Below, in pieces: positions 42,217-49,844 of a stretch of DNA of 64,000 nt. The stretch comes from Chloroflexota bacterium (lineage in GTDB: Bacteria > Chloroflexota > Anaerolineae > Anaerolineales > Villigracilaceae): positions 1-64,000 of the forward strand of contig JACPVF010000018.1 of the NCBI GenBank assembly GCA_016191845.1. The letters are read 5' to 3'. Each line of letters starts with the position of its first letter. The stretch's first letter is position 1. Both the position numbers and the translations under genes were made by a program. A model generated the notes under the pieces. It did not search any database. It saw nothing but the letters and a program-made list of their open reading frames with translations, and had not been told where the DNA came from.

Positions 42217-42928
42217 GAGCGATGTAAAAAGAGAAAGTCTTCAAGTGACTTTATCAAGAATAAAAAAACGACTTGATCTCAAGAGTACAGATCAAGCCGC
42301 TTGTTATTACATCAAAAAGAACAATCTCGACATTAATGTGTCTTCCATTATTGATGATGTGACAAGGCGTGCTGTTCAAGATGAATTCGCACCCGCCACG
42401 AAGCACATTGCAAGAAGAAAATTGCCTAAACTTCCCTCGAAATCAGAAGATCCTTTCATTAGCGATGTGGCTTTTTCTGCAGCTAGCAACAATGCCGAGA
42501 TTTACCCAACGGTATATTTATTTGAGAATTCAGTGAGAAATTTTGTTGCCGCTGTTATGAAAAAAGATTATGGAGAAAATTGGTGGGCAGATAAAGTTGA
42601 GACAGTAAATACTGGTGTACAAAAAAACGTCACAATTCGGAGATTGGCAGAAAAAGAAGCGCCGTGGCACTCTAGTAGAGGTGCTGACCCTATATTTTTT
42701 ACTGACATTGATGATTTGAAAACAATAATAAATAGCAATGGAGCAGTTTTTCGAAAAATTTTGGCAGGTAAATATAATCATCTAATCGTATGGATAGAAG
42801 AAATTGAGAAAACAAGAAATATATTGGCTCACAATAATCCAGTTACAAAAAAAGACAGGGACAGACTAATGGTCTATGCTCATGACTGGAGTAAATTAGC
42901 TGTAATTGTATTTGAAAAACTGAAATGA
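42179..42928 (+). CDS. Swt1-type HEPN domain protein
   Basis: This 249-residue protein has a basic N-terminal half (1-110) of unknown fold and a C-terminal HEPN domain of the Swt1 kind (about 115-245). Diagnostic parts are Y-P-T-V-Y-L-F-E-N-S-V-R-N-F-V near 118, G-E-N-W-W near 141, D-P-I-F-F-T-D-I-D-D-L near 177 and the R-N-x3-H motif (Arg213, Asn214, His218). The latter is the catalytic RNase signature of HEPN toxins. AGGAAG precedes the ATG at 42179. Genes of this kind often belong to toxin-antitoxin or antiviral modules, which is the likely setting here. RNase activity is inference. Confidence 0.82.
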   Translation: MAKDLISQILKNKSDVKRESLQVTLSRIKKRLDLKSTDQAACYYIKKNNLDINVSSIIDDVTRRAVQDEFAPATKHIARRKLPKLPSKSEDPFISDVAFSAASNNAEIYPTVYLFENSVRNFVAAVMKKDYGENWWADKVETVNTGVQKNVTIRRLAEKEAPWHSSRGADPIFFTDIDDLKTIINSNGAVFRKILAGKYNHLIVWIEEIEKTRNILAHNNPVTKKDRDRLMVYAHDWSKLAVIVFEKLK

Positions 42929-42934
42929 CTTTAC

Positions 42935-42962
42935 AAAAGACTCTGAGTACTCAGAGTCTTTT
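42935..42962. terminator. Perfect 28-bp palindromic terminator
   Basis: AAAAGACTCTGAGT and its exact complement meet without a spacer, with T-rich sequence after it. It closes the HEPN island seven bases after the stop. From here to 43180 there is no gene. Confidence 0.8.
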
Positions 42963-43180
42963 ATTCTTAATTATCTTTTGCATCATAAATATAAAACTTC
43001 TAAAGGGTCTTTTCATCTACTCACTACTCTCCCTCACTCCCCCGTCGGCACCCAGATATTCTTCCCCTGAATCGACTCTGCAAAAAACTTGCACAAACAA
43101 CATGATCGCAATCGCCTTCTCATTTAGAGATCAGGCGGATTATCACTTGAACTATACTCTGACCTCTCTAAAGAGGAAAA

Positions 43181-43241
43181 CCAAGACTTCTAAATGTCTT
43201 TGGCAACACATTTAGAAGTCTTGGGAAACACATTTAGAAGT
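43181..43241 (-). repeat. 17-bp stem hairpin with a 15-bp direct repeat, terminator of the HU-like gene
   Basis: CCAAGACTTCTAAATGT (43181-43197) is perfectly complementary to 43208-43224. On the minus strand the hairpin is followed by TTTTCC, fitting a terminator for the HU-like gene. AACACATTTAGAAGT occurs twice (43205-43219 and 43227-43241), so one hairpin arm has been copied 22 bases further on. Confidence 0.8.
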
Positions 43242-43244
43242 GTT

Positions 43245-43625
43245 TTAGGCCTTCTCGAACTCGATGGCGTCCAGAACCTTCTTGAATTCCTTGCCAGGAA
43301 TAAAACGCGGCAGGACGGTATTGATCTGGTCTGCACGCACGGCTTCGGCGGTATCCACACCTTCCGAATTGCTTTTCAGCCAGAAATTGCCAAAATCGCC
43401 CAACTCCACGATGTTGCCCGCCGCCAATTCCTCTGGAATGGTGGTCAGCAGGGCTTCCAGCACGGCCATCGTATCTGCACTGGAAACGGTGGAAATCTGC
43501 GAAATGCGGCCCGCCATTTGCCGCAAAGTTTTGCGTCCGCTGGATGCGATGGACGGGTAGAACTTCTTGGGCGCGGCAAGGTTGGACGGATTCCCACGCT
43601 CGACGACGTTGTATTTCACGGTCAT
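43245..43625 (-). CDS. HU-like DNA-binding protein
   Basis: This 126-residue protein begins VKYNVVERGNPSNLAAPKKF, the start of the HU-like/HU-HIG subgroup found in Bacteroidota and Chloroflexota. It has the HU dimer core (SGRKTLRQMAGRISQISTVS and ADTMAVLEALLTTIPEEL), then VELGDFGNFWL in the arm region. It should bind DNA as a dimer and act as an architectural protein. Length fits the subgroup. GGAGG stands upstream of the ATG at 43625. Monocistronic, closed by the hairpin at 43181. Confidence 0.9.
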   Translation of the reverse strand: MTVKYNVVERGNPSNLAAPKKFYPSIASSGRKTLRQMAGRISQISTVSSADTMAVLEALLTTIPEELAAGNIVELGDFGNFWLKSNSEGVDTAEAVRADQINTVLPRFIPGKEFKKVLDAIEFEKA

Positions 43626-43882
43626 TTTTGCCTCCTGGAGCTATGAAATAGGGGGAACGGTTTTGGGAAACGGTTTCTTGCAATGGTTTCCCCACAATGG
43701 ATAAAAGTATAGCATGAAAAATTCGAAGGTTCTCTCTCTTCACCGATTACAAATTTGATATTTTTCGACTATACAACGAGCAAAAATCGGGCAAATTGTC
43801 ATCTAAAACCCCTCACACCTATACTTATGAAGAAACCCGCGTCCATGCTATACTTGCCGCATCTCCCCTCAAGGATACTCCC

Positions 43883-45139
43883 ATGTCCTCTTTTGACGAA
43901 CTCCTGAACCAGTACGCCAAATTGATCATCCACGTGGGCCTGAACCTGCGCCAGGGTCAGCGCCTGATCATCAACAACGCCTCCACGCGCGGGGTGCCAC
44001 TGCACGCCGCTCCGTTGGTGCGCGCGGTGGCGCGTGAGGCCTATCAGGCGGGCGCCCGCTATGTGGACGTGCTCTGGAACGACGAGGAGTTGATCCGCAC
44101 GCGCGTGCAGTACGCGCCCGAGGGCAGCTTCGGCGAGTACTCCGATTCGCACGTCAGCGCCCTGCTGGATGTGATGGACAAGGGCGACGCCATGCTGACC
44201 ATCCGCTCGAACAACCCCGACCTGCTGAGCGACCTGGATCCCGAGCGGGTCGGCGCGATGCAGAAGGCCCACCTCGAAAAGTTCGCCCCGGTGGGCCTGG
44301 GCGTGACGGGCAACAGAATCAACTGGCTGGTGGTGGCCGCCTCCTCGCCCGACTGGGCCGTCAAGGTCTTCCCCGACCTGCCGCGTGACCAGGCCTACGA
44401 CAAGCTGTGGGACGCCATCTTCCAGATCACCCGCTCCGACCGCCCCAACCCCGTGGCGGCCTGGGAGGAGCACGTCCAGAACCTGCTCAAGCACGCCAGG
44501 TATCTGACTACGAAGAATTACAGCGCCCTGCACTACCAGGCCCCAGGCACCGACCTGACCGTCGGCCTGCCGCGCGGCCACAAGTGGATCAGCGCCCGCG
44601 AGCACGCCCAGAACGGCATCGAGTTCATCGCCAACCTGCCGACCGAGGAGGTCTTCACCCTGCCCCACCGCGACCAGGTGGACGGCGTGGTGAGCGCCTC
44701 GATTCCGCTCAGCTACAGCGGCACCTTGTTGGAAGATTTCAGCCTGACCTTCGAGAAGGGCCGCGTGACCAAGGTCAGCGCGCGAAAGGGCGAAGCCACG
44801 CTCAAGAAGCTGGTCGAGACCGACGAAGGTGCGTCACACCTCGGGGAAGTGGCCCTGGTCCCGTTCTCCTCGCCCATCTCGCAGCGTGGACATCTCTTCT
44901 ACGACCCGCTCATCGACGAGAACGCCTCCTGCCATCTGGCGGTGGGACGCGCCTACCGCATCAACCTGGACGGTGCACAGGACATCACCGACGAGGAGTT
45001 CATGCAGCGCGGCGGCAACGTCAGCCTGACGCACGTCGACTTCATGATCGGCTCGAACCAGATGGACATCGACGGCATCCAGGAAGACGGCTCGCGCGAG
45101 CCCGTCATGCGCAAGGGCGAGTGGGCCTTCGAGGTGTAG
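43883..45139 (+). CDS. M29 family aminopeptidase (AmpS/PepS-type)
   Basis: This 418-residue metallo-aminopeptidase of clan MQ has VGLNLRQGQRLIIN at the start, L-P-T-E-E-V-F-T-L-P-H in the middle with metal-binding Glu and His, and the late HVDFMIGSNQMDIDG (H-x-D motif) near residue 388. It removes N-terminal residues from peptides in the cytoplasm. The frame reaches 43796, but the ATG at 43883 gives the family N-terminus. TATACT at 43849 could be the -10 box. A paralogue follows at 45376, separated by a terminator and repeats, so the copies are transcribed separately. Confidence 0.92.
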   Translation: MSSFDELLNQYAKLIIHVGLNLRQGQRLIINNASTRGVPLHAAPLVRAVAREAYQAGARYVDVLWNDEELIRTRVQYAPEGSFGEYSDSHVSALLDVMDKGDAMLTIRSNNPDLLSDLDPERVGAMQKAHLEKFAPVGLGVTGNRINWLVVAASSPDWAVKVFPDLPRDQAYDKLWDAIFQITRSDRPNPVAAWEEHVQNLLKHARYLTTKNYSALHYQAPGTDLTVGLPRGHKWISAREHAQNGIEFIANLPTEEVFTLPHRDQVDGVVSASIPLSYSGTLLEDFSLTFEKGRVTKVSARKGEATLKKLVETDEGASHLGEVALVPFSSPISQRGHLFYDPLIDENASCHLAVGRAYRINLDGAQDITDEEFMQRGGNVSLTHVDFMIGSNQMDIDGIQEDGSREPVMRKGEWAFEV

Positions 45140-45153
45140 TCGGGTTGCGTCCG

Positions 45154-45286
45154 CCCTTCGACTGCGCTCAGGGCGAAGAGACCTGATCATATGACAGTCT
45201 CCAGAGTTTCTGGAGACTGTTTTTTTCCCTGGTACCGTCCTGAGCGGAGCGACGAGTGTAAGTCGAGGAGCGCAGTCGAAGGACAT
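45154..45286. repeat. Two CCTTCGACT-type palindromes flanking a terminator
   Basis: One copy (GCCCTTCGACTGCGCTCAGG, 45154-45173) lies directly after the first aminopeptidase. A larger one at 45239-45286 begins GTCCTGAGC and ends CGCAGTCGAAGGAC, complementary ends around a GACGAG core. These belong to the family also seen at 39577 and 54541. Confidence 0.75.
45194..45227 (+). terminator. Intrinsic terminator after the first M29 gene
   Basis: ACAGTCTCCAGA and TCTGGAGACTGT share a two-to-four-base loop and are followed by seven T. Confidence 0.92.
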
Positions 45287-45308
45287 GAGATAAGCATCCA
45301 ACCTGAAA

Positions 45309-45337
45309 TTGAATTAACCAATTGATGATGCTATACT
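45309..45337 (+). promoter_or_regulatory. Sigma-70-type promoter of the second M29 gene
   Basis: TTGAAT (45309-45314), a 17-base spacer and TATACT (45332-45337), 38 bases before the ATG. Both boxes fit the consensus well. Confidence 0.7.
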
Positions 45338-45375
45338 AAACCCGTATTTCATTCCAACTTCTGTCAGGAGACAGC

Positions 45376-46620
45376 ATGAAATCCTCCGAGTTCCAGCAGT
45401 CGCTCGAAAAGTATGCGGACGTCATCGTCAAGGTCGGCCTGAACCTGCGCGAGGGTCAGCGCCTGATCATCAACGCGGGCATCGCCGATTATCCGCTGGT
45501 GCGCGCCGTGACCAAGAGCGCCTACCAGGCGGGCGCGCGCGTGGTCACCGTCATGTACAGCGACGAAGAGATCGCTCACATCCGCCTGAAGATGAGTTCG
45601 CGCGAGGCGCTGAAGGAAGTCCCCAACTGGCTGCTCCAGGCCTATCTGGACCACGCCAAGAAGGGGGACGCCTATCTGGCCATCAGCTCCGACAACCCCG
45701 ACCTGCTCGGGGACGTGGACCCTGAAGCCATCGCCATCCAACGCAAGGCGGCGGGCAAGAAGATGATGAAGGTCGCCGAGTACATCATGCGCGACGCGAT
45801 CAACTGGTGCGTGATCTCGTATCCCGCCGAGGATTGGGCCAGGAAGGTCTTCCCGGGTGTCTCGGGCAAACAGGCTCAGGAAAAGTTGTGGGAGGCCATT
45901 TTCCAGACTTGCCGCATCGACCAGCCCGACCCCGTGGCGGCCTGGCAGGAGCACATCATCAACCTGAAGAAACGCAGCGAGTACCTGAACAGCAAACGCT
46001 ACAGCGCCCTGCATTATTCCGCCCCAGGCACCGACCTGACCGTGGGCCTGCCGCGCGGACATCAATGGCTGGCCGCCCAAAGCGAAGCCGAGAACGGCAT
46101 CAAGTTCACCGCCAACCTGCCCACCGAGGAAGTCTTCACCATGCCGCACAAGGATAAGGTGGAAGGCACGATCCGTTCATCGCGCCCGCTGGTGGTCATG
46201 GGCACCACAGTGGAGGACTTCGCGCTGACCTTCAAGAAGGGCAAGGTGGTCGATATCACCGCGAAGAAGAACGAGGAAACCCTGCGCAAGCTGATCGAGA
46301 CCGACGAGGGCGGCTCGCGCATCGGCGAGGTGGCGCTGGTCCCCGTCAGTTCGCCCATCTCCAAGCGCGGACATCTCTTCTACAATACGCTCTTCGACGA
46401 GAACGCGGCCAGTCACATTGCACTGGGACGCGCCTACCGCTTCACGATGAAGGGCGGCGCGACGATGAGCGAGGAAGAGTTCCAGAAGCGCGGCGGCAAC
46501 TACAGCCTGATCCACGTCGACTTCATGGTCGGCTCGGACAAGATGAACATCGACGGCATCCTGTCGGATGGTTCCAGCGAACCCATCATGCGCAAGGGGG
46601 AGTGGGCCTTCAAGGCTTAA
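45376..46620 (+). CDS. M29 family aminopeptidase, second copy
   Basis: This 414-residue paralogue of the preceding enzyme has the same landmarks: VGLNLREGQRLIIN at the start, LPTEEVFTMPHKD in the middle and HVDFMVGSDKMNIDG near the end, so metal ligands are retained. AGGAG precedes the ATG at 45376. The two proteins share long identical stretches, for example the PISxRGHLFY region, and probably arose by tandem duplication. Divergence in the substrate-binding parts suggests different peptide preference. Own promoter and terminator. Confidence 0.93.
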   Translation: MKSSEFQQSLEKYADVIVKVGLNLREGQRLIINAGIADYPLVRAVTKSAYQAGARVVTVMYSDEEIAHIRLKMSSREALKEVPNWLLQAYLDHAKKGDAYLAISSDNPDLLGDVDPEAIAIQRKAAGKKMMKVAEYIMRDAINWCVISYPAEDWARKVFPGVSGKQAQEKLWEAIFQTCRIDQPDPVAAWQEHIINLKKRSEYLNSKRYSALHYSAPGTDLTVGLPRGHQWLAAQSEAENGIKFTANLPTEEVFTMPHKDKVEGTIRSSRPLVVMGTTVEDFALTFKKGKVVDITAKKNEETLRKLIETDEGGSRIGEVALVPVSSPISKRGHLFYNTLFDENAASHIALGRAYRFTMKGGATMSEEEFQKRGGNYSLIHVDFMVGSDKMNIDGILSDGSSEPIMRKGEWAFKA

Positions 46621-46648
46621 GTCGGCTCGAAAACGGAAACAGACAAAA

Positions 46649-46675
46649 GGTCCCGCCCCAGCGCGGGGCCTTTTT
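46649..46675 (+). terminator. Intrinsic terminator after the second M29 gene
   Basis: GGTCCCGC pairs with GCGGGGCC (one G-T wobble), followed by five T. Confidence 0.85.
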
Positions 46676-46724
46676 GATAAAGTTGTGCGATAATTATCGC
46701 AATCCAATCCGAGGAGAACATCCC

Positions 46725-47303
46725 ATGGCTCTAAAACCGAAGATGAATCCCGAAGACCTGTTGAAGGCGGAATACGAGTACATCGCCCAGACGGCCTATC
46801 AAGCCAACGAGGACCGCGCCCGAGGGGCGTCGTTCTATTTTGTCTCGGTCGGCTCGATCGTGGCCGCCATCCTGGGCACGCAATTCACCGAGAACAACCT
46901 GCAAGGCGTGGCGCTGGCGTTCTTCATCCTGTTCGTCGTGATGACAGGCCTGGGCGCATTGACCCTGGCACAACTGGCGCGTCTGCGCGCCGCCTGGCAC
47001 GAGTCGGTGCAGGCCATGAACGTGGTGAAGGACTTTTATCTTGAGCACTACCCCGAGTTCGAACCCGCCTTCAAGTGGCGCGTGAGATCCATCCCGCCCA
47101 CCGACAAGCCTTACAGCATCGCCAACCTGACTGCCGTGGAAGTAACCCTGCTCGGCGGGCTGACGGCGGGCGCAGCAGTGTACTTCCTGCTGCTCTGGAT
47201 GGGTGCCGTGAACTGGTTGGGCTTCCTCGCGGTGGCAGCCTCGGCGGCCGTCGGCGCGGCCAGCCTGTGGGCCTTCTACAAGAAATTGCTGGTAGACGAC
47301 TAA
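46725..47303 (+). CDS. Four-segment membrane protein of unknown function
   Basis: This 192-residue protein has a helical cytoplasmic N-terminus (residues 1-30, LLKAEYEYIAQTAYQANEDR), two hydrophobic segments near 33-75, a soluble loop with HESVQAMNVVKDFYLEHYPEF, then two more segments near 128-178. No family is recognised. Similar plans occur in SMODS/SLATT-like membrane effectors, but there are no partner genes to support that. GAGGAG precedes the ATG at 46725. It is followed after one base by another small membrane protein, so the two form an operon and may act together. Confidence 0.72.
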   Translation: MALKPKMNPEDLLKAEYEYIAQTAYQANEDRARGASFYFVSVGSIVAAILGTQFTENNLQGVALAFFILFVVMTGLGALTLAQLARLRAAWHESVQAMNVVKDFYLEHYPEFEPAFKWRVRSIPPTDKPYSIANLTAVEVTLLGGLTAGAAVYFLLLWMGAVNWLGFLAVAASAAVGAASLWAFYKKLLVDD

Positions 47304-47304
47304 T

Positions 47305-47676
47305 ATGAAAGACACCCTGCTTCACATCCTGCGCGTCATTGTGGCGGGCCTCGTGGCGGGACTGGCCTTCGGCGTGGTGGTCGGCCTGTTCGGCTGGATC
47401 TCTGGCTGGAAGTCAGCCCTGGAGTTCAGCAACGGACTCTTCGTGGCGGGCAGCGCCATCATCATCTTCGGCCTGCTCAGCGCCTGGGGGGGATTCACGT
47501 CACGCGGCAACTTCGCCCTGACCTATACCCAGACCGCCAGCGACATGAACCTGACCGAGCGCGCCAAGTGGACTGCCATCGAGGTCATGCACGGCTACAA
47601 CGTAGTCGGAACAGGCACGGTGGTCGGCCTGGTGCTGATCGGCCTTTCCGTCCTCGCCTATACTCTTTTCGGATAA
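47305..47676 (+). CDS. Three-segment membrane protein of unknown function
   Basis: This 123-residue protein has hydrophobic segments near residues 8-30, 45-63 and 100-120. A soluble loop between the last two carries RGNFALTYTQTASDMNLTER. The Gly-rich first helix (V-A-G-L-V-A-G-L-A-F-G-V) suggests tight helix packing. It begins one base after the stop of the previous gene and ends four bases before the flavin-type gene, so the three are one transcription unit. No family recognised. Confidence 0.72.
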   Translation: MKDTLLHILRVIVAGLVAGLAFGVVVGLFGWISGWKSALEFSNGLFVAGSAIIIFGLLSAWGGFTSRGNFALTYTQTASDMNLTERAKWTAIEVMHGYNVVGTGTVVGLVLIGLSVLAYTLFG

Positions 47677-47680
47677 GACC

Positions 47681-48253
47681 ATGCCCCGCGAATACATCGG
47701 ACAACCACCCACCGCTTTTCAACGCCGCCCGCATCTGACCCGCGACGAGGCCTGGATCCGCGCCTACCTGAAGGAGGCGCAGGTCGGGCACATCGCCACC
47801 TCAGACGGCGGCCAGCCCTTCATCACGCCCAGCACCTTCTGGTTCGACGAGGACCATCATCAGATCGTCTTCCACTCGAACATCGCAGGCCGCGTCCGCT
47901 CGAACATCGAGGCCAATCCCAAAGTCTGTCTGGAAGTCAGCGAACTGGGAAAACTCCTGCCCTCCAACGTGGCGCTGGAATTCTCGCTTCAGTATCGCAG
48001 CGTGATGGTCTACGGAACTGCACGCCTCGTGACCAATCCCGACGAAGCCAAGCGCCTGTTATATGGTCTGATCACCAAATGTTTCCCGAAGATGCAGGTG
48101 GGACGGGAATATCGCGAGATCACCGACAAGGAATTGCGCGCCACCTCGGTTTACATCATCGCCATTGAGTCATGGAGTGGCAAGGAGAACTGGGATGAGC
48201 GCGCCGAGCAGTCGGGTGAGTGGCCCGCATTGGACGAGAAGTGGTTCGAGTAA
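47681..48253 (+). CDS. Pyridoxamine 5'-phosphate oxidase-like FMN-binding protein
   Basis: This 190-residue protein has the split-barrel flavin fold. It opens HLTRDEAWIRAYLKEAQVGH-I-A-T, the usual first helix and strand. QPFITPSTFWF-D-E-D follows, then IVFHSNIAGRVRSNIEANPK, the region that contacts FMN phosphate in Nim-type and PNPOx-like proteins. No PNPOx substrate signature is seen, so the family label is safer than an enzyme name. ATG at 47681 lies four bases after the previous stop. Confidence 0.85.
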   Translation: MPREYIGQPPTAFQRRPHLTRDEAWIRAYLKEAQVGHIATSDGGQPFITPSTFWFDEDHHQIVFHSNIAGRVRSNIEANPKVCLEVSELGKLLPSNVALEFSLQYRSVMVYGTARLVTNPDEAKRLLYGLITKCFPKMQVGREYREITDKELRATSVYIIAIESWSGKENWDERAEQSGEWPALDEKWFE

Positions 48254-48286
48254 AACAACGTCAGACAACACACCAGGAGCAGCATC

Positions 48287-49735
48287 ATGGACCAAAAAGC
48301 AGGCGCACAGATCAGCCAGCGGGCATTCATTCAGTCGCTGGCCATTTTGTTCGTGTTGATGATGGCGGCGGGCATCCTCACCCGGGTCATTCCAGCAGGC
48401 AGCTACGTCCACATGAGTTTGGGTGGCCGCCCGGGCATCGATCCTGATTCCTTCCGCTTCGTGGATCCGCCCGATTACCCGATCTGGCGTTGGTTCATCG
48501 CGCCGCTCGAAGTCCTCACCAGCCCCAGCGGGCTGACGGTGGCGATCATCATCATCGTACTGTTCTTCGCGGGTGGCGCCTTCGCCGTCATGGACAAGAC
48601 GGGCACCCTGCGCGCCTTCATCGGTCGCATCGTACGGCGTTTTCGCGACCGCAAGTACCTGCTCTTGTGGATGGTTTCGCTGGCCTTCATGTTTCTCGGC
48701 GCGACGCTCGGTACCTTCGAGGAAGTGGTGTTGCTGGTGCCCGTGATGATCGCCCTCTCCTACTCGCTCGGCTGGGACGCGCTGGTCGGGCTGGGCATGT
48801 CGATCCTGGCCACCAATATGGGTTTCTCGGCCGCCATCTCCAACCCGTACACGCTCGGGGTGGCACAGCAACTGGCAGGACTTCCGCTCTTCTCCGGCGC
48901 ATGGTTCCGCATCCTCATCTTCGTGGCCATCTACCTGATCTTCACCCTGTTTCTCTCGGGCTATGCACACAAAATCGACAAGGATCCCAAGGCTTCCCTC
49001 GTCCACGGCGAGGACCAGGCGGAGCGTGAAAAATACAAAAGGGCAGATACGGCCTTCACCGCCGATGACCCGAAGCAGAACCGCGCCATGACCTTCTTCG
49101 GCGTTTTCCTGCTGCTCATCTTTGCCGTCATGTTGATGGGGCCCTTCGTCCCGTTCATTTCGGATTTCGCCCTGCCGCTGGTCGGCATCCTGTTCCTGAT
49201 CGGCGGGTTGGGCGCGGGCTTCCTCTCGGGTGCTGGCAGCAAGACCGTCTGGCAGGGGCTGTACGAAGGCGCGACAGGCTTGCTCCCCTCGGTACCGTTG
49301 ATCCTGATGGCCGCCAGCATCCGCTACATCATCGACAGCGGCGGCGTCACCGACACCATCCTGCATGCCGCCGCCGAGCAGTTCAAGAACCTGGGCGCCT
49401 TCCCTGCCGCGCTGGTGGTGTACGGCCTGGCGCTGGGCATTGAGTTCTTCATCGCCTCGGGTTCGGCCAAGGCCTTCTTGATGATGCCGATCATCCTGCC
49501 GCTCGGCGATTTGATCGGGGTCACCCGTCAAACCGCGGTGCTGGCTTACATCTTTGGCGATGGCTTCTCGAACCTGGCCTATCCCACCAACCCCGTGCTG
49601 CTCATCAGCCTCGGCCTGACCGTGGTCAGCTACCCCAAGTGGATCCGCTGGACGGCCAAGTTGTGGCTATGGGTGATCCTGGCCACCATCGCCTTCCTGG
49701 GAATCGCCGTTGCCATCCATTTTGGACCGTTCTAG
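48287..49735 (+). CDS. YfcC family membrane transporter (amino acid or peptide)
   Basis: This 482-residue protein has about twelve membrane segments. Features of YfcC/C4-dicarboxylate-type carriers include LTRVIPAGSYVHM near residue 27, LGTFEEVVLLVPVMIALS near 140, SNPYTLGVAQQLAG near 182 and, in the second repeat, FFIASGSAKAFLMMPIILPL and GDGFSNLAYPTNPVLL. These re-entrant loops with Ser/Asn form the substrate site. Relatives move basic amino acids or short peptides with ions. Location among peptidase genes (M29 pair, DUF2817) supports peptide or amino-acid traffic. CAGGAGCAGC precedes the ATG at 48287. Confidence 0.87.
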   Translation: MDQKAGAQISQRAFIQSLAILFVLMMAAGILTRVIPAGSYVHMSLGGRPGIDPDSFRFVDPPDYPIWRWFIAPLEVLTSPSGLTVAIIIIVLFFAGGAFAVMDKTGTLRAFIGRIVRRFRDRKYLLLWMVSLAFMFLGATLGTFEEVVLLVPVMIALSYSLGWDALVGLGMSILATNMGFSAAISNPYTLGVAQQLAGLPLFSGAWFRILIFVAIYLIFTLFLSGYAHKIDKDPKASLVHGEDQAEREKYKRADTAFTADDPKQNRAMTFFGVFLLLIFAVMLMGPFVPFISDFALPLVGILFLIGGLGAGFLSGAGSKTVWQGLYEGATGLLPSVPLILMAASIRYIIDSGGVTDTILHAAAEQFKNLGAFPAALVVYGLALGIEFFIASGSAKAFLMMPIILPLGDLIGVTRQTAVLAYIFGDGFSNLAYPTNPVLLISLGLTVVSYPKWIRWTAKLWLWVILATIAFLGIAVAIHFGPF

Positions 49736-49741
49736 CTTTTG

Positions 49742-49833
49742 TGTCGTTGCGAGAAGGGCGTAGCCCGACGAAGCAACCTCCTTATAAAACAGGAGGTTGC
49801 TTTGGGCGAAAGAACATCACCCTCGCAACGACA
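49742..49833. repeat. 92-bp element with 12-bp terminal inverted repeats
   Basis: TGTCGTTGCGAG (49742-49753) and its exact complement (49822-49833) bracket an inner hairpin, GCAACCTCC/GGAGGTTGC (49773-49781 and 49792-49800). It is a full-length member of the GTCATTGCGAG-type family, of which 10261 is a shorter copy. It sits between the YfcC and DUF2817 genes and may also terminate the YfcC transcript. Confidence 0.82.
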
Positions 49834-49844
49834 TCGGAGAAACC

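Noticed and set aside
42983-43180. Coding frame 42925-43215 after the HEPN gene
   Set aside because: It begins inside the terminator region, has no ribosome-binding site and a random-looking composition.
43205-43241. Short CRISPR-like repeat pair
   Set aside because: Only two copies, no spacer, and one copy is part of a terminator hairpin. No cas genes.
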